From Lottia gigantea (Eukaryota; Mollusca; Gastropoda; Lottiidae), in assembly GCF_000327385.1 (NCBI RefSeq), contig NW_008711143.1, positions 793,382 to 857,381 of the forward strand: a stretch of 64,000 nt of DNA, given 5' to 3'. The notes under the pieces are model-generated. The model was given only the letters and a program-made list of their open reading frames with translations, did not search any database and was not told the DNA's origin. Within the stretch, counting starts at the first letter, position 1, and each line of letters begins with the position of its first letter. Positions 62,324 to 64,000 of this stretch are shown piece by piece. Both the position numbers and the translations under genes were made by a program.

Positions 62324-63340
62324 ACATGTAGTCGGGTGGCAACAAATTAAGAATGTTATCGGTTGACATAATAAAATTATAGTACTGATTTGTCAGTAGA
62401 TGAAAAAAAGGTTGAAAGTTGACGATACCTTTCGGAAAGCTTGGTTTCTGAATATCCGTATCATCCATAACAATTTAAGACAGTAAAAATATTACAATCT
62501 TACGGGATTGGTGTGTTGAGACATGTTGGACAGACTCGCCAGATATTGGTTGTAAATTCCCAGAAAGTCGACAAATTCAAGTGGTTGTTAGAATAAAAAC
62601 ATCAAGTTTCGTGAGAACCAAGTCATTAAATTTCTACCATATACACTGGTTTTATGTGGGTGGTACGTTATCTTACTGATAATATGCAATACGAAGTTTG
62701 ATCCGGGCGGAACTTTTACGGAGAAATGCTTGTGAAAGTTCTTGGTGGTTTTGACTCGAACACAATCATATAAGTTGGGTGTAAACGATCTGGTTTTATT
62801 AATCCATTCTGTGAATTTTCCCTACGTCATTATAATTCTATGATAGAAATTGATTCCCAGCTTATTTACCACTTGACAAGTTTATGTGTTCCACTCGAAT
62901 AAAAAATTACAAATAAGGATATAGATCTATAAAAATTAATTTCATTATTTAAGTACTTCCTTAAAAACGGAATTCTTCCTCCACAAGACTTAGATAATGT
63001 GTCATAGTCAATCACAATGTGGAGTGGAGTTTTGTGTCATGCAGTGTTGAATGAGGAATCTGTTCTTTGATAGTGGGAATATCAGTTACATTTACTAAAA
63101 GTTTCCAGTTTTACTGCTTGGTATCCTAATGAGCTAAATAATACAGATAGCGCCATGTAATGTGTAGTGGTAATAGTTTTGTAGGTTTATTTGAATATGG
63201 ATAGATCAATACTTCGTGAAATCAACTAACAAGTTAGAACAAATCGAACTTAATTAACAAGCTTAAATACGGATCTAGAACTAATTACAGACTAGTTTTC
63301 ACGACACGCCTTTATTCTGTCTAATTATAGGGTTCAAAGT
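62324..63340. other. Intergenic or 5' intronic DNA, nothing recognised
   Basis: No coding exon, array or transposon end is supported. Confidence 0.4.
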
Positions 63341-63344
63341 TCAT

Positions 63345-63560
63345 TCTTACCCAATAAACCATCATAATTAGGATTTAATGATCACGTGCTATGACGTGGT
63401 AGGGTACGTGGTGATAAGGCTGGTGTATTGTTCCGCACGCGTGAGACCTTTTTGTAATTTATCGCCAAAACTGATCTCAAACTGCGACATCTAACGACTG
63501 ATTGATAAATGTCACTTCGTGTTTTCGTCAAAACAAAATGTCAGATCAAGTGGTCATTTG
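63345..63560 (-). promoter_or_regulatory. Possible promoter and first exon of gene B
   Basis: This stretch is CpG-richer than its surroundings (CGCACGCGTGAG, TGACGTGG) and holds an E-box CACGTG near 63382. On the minus strand it leads into a donor-like TTGG|GTAAGAATG at about 63352/63351. If used with the acceptor at 58543 it would give gene B an untranslated first exon and a 4.8-kb 5' intron. No TATA box is evident. Positional inference only. Confidence 0.22.
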
Positions 63561-64000
63561 AACAAAATGTCAGCAAATCATTTGTGGTCATGTTAGATCG
63601 GCATCTAAGGATCATTATGTTCAATAAATGCACGTGCTCAATCTCTTCACAGTACGTGCTGCCATGATTTGAAGTCTGATGTTATCGGTTGATACAATGC
63701 TTATAATGATACTGAAACGAGTTTTTTCACACCATTATCGTCGTGTTACTAATGTTTACAAACATTGGAGGTCAACGTTTAAAACAAATAAAAGTGGCCA
63801 TTTTCACAGTGAATTGCTGGTTAGTTGTCTGGTTATTAAAATAGATCATTAGTCTAGTAGTATAGTTGAACAAATATCTAATGCAACAATTAAGTTCAAT
63901 AAGTGAACAATGACATCTAATAAATGGTATTACTCAATGTTAAAATCTCTATCATATCGTACGCCGTGATCGGTTGTAATGATGTAAACTTCGAACATAC
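63561..64000. other. Window end, nothing recognised
   Basis: AT-rich sequence with another CACGTG near 63630 and no coding signal. Confidence 0.4.

Overview
The window looks like nuclear DNA of an invertebrate animal, most likely a mollusc and perhaps a limpet-like gastropod. It is about two thirds A+T, its genes are split by short GT-AG introns, and it carries large minisatellites, tRNA-like SINE pieces, decayed LINEs and small DNA-transposon relics. The imperfect 160-175 bp repeats at 58.9-59.97 kb (with cores such as CAAGGGCAATAACTC and a closing run of GGAC/GACGGAC) resemble sequences common in bivalve and gastropod genomes. The species call is an inference; no ribosomal or mitochondrial marker is present.

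Layout. 1-25 kb: no gene recognised. It holds a 3 kb array of a 32-bp unit (1341-4312), a 50-base assembly gap inside a 42-bp repeat (about 6796-7075), a hAT-like end, SINE-like and LINE pieces (7.7, 10.3, 11.4-13.3 kb), and a 1.6 kb array of a 33-bp unit (18241-19880). 25.4-31.9 kb: candidate promoters and untranslated first exons (two CCAAT boxes plus TATAAATA at 25.5 kb; TATA elements at 27.4 and 31.6 kb) that probably serve the next gene. 31978-37304 (+): gene A, a Polycomb-group RING finger protein of the BMI1/MEL18/Psc class, 8 coding exons, 843 aa. 37.3-47.7 kb: between the two genes, with one candidate two-exon microprotein gene (40931-41499, 66 aa, one membrane segment), a long-inverted-repeat element and other repeats. 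47739-58541 (-): gene B, a second BMI1/Psc-class protein, 9 coding exons, 894 aa, tail to tail with A. 58.5-64 kb: the upstream region of B, with tandem repeats, a hAT-type MITE and a CpG- and E-box-containing stretch that could be its promoter.

How the genes relate. A and B share the RING half, the post-RING segment, the RAWUL ubiquitin-like domain and seven intron positions with identical phases; four exons have identical lengths (97, 56, 48 and 81 nt). They therefore come from duplication of one gene. Both end in one very large exon (about 620 and 679 codons) encoding a long disordered tail, as in fly Psc and Su(z)2 and unlike the short tails of vertebrate BMI1/MEL18. The tails share no obvious alignment but each has its own internal repeats: an RPxTP repeat in A, and an S-P-x-K heptad plus two SUMO-interaction-like motifs in B. 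By family knowledge both should be PRC1 subunits that pair with RING1 and help ubiquitinate H2A and compact chromatin. The pair resembles the neighbouring Psc/Su(z)2 pair of flies and may be an independent case of the same solution.
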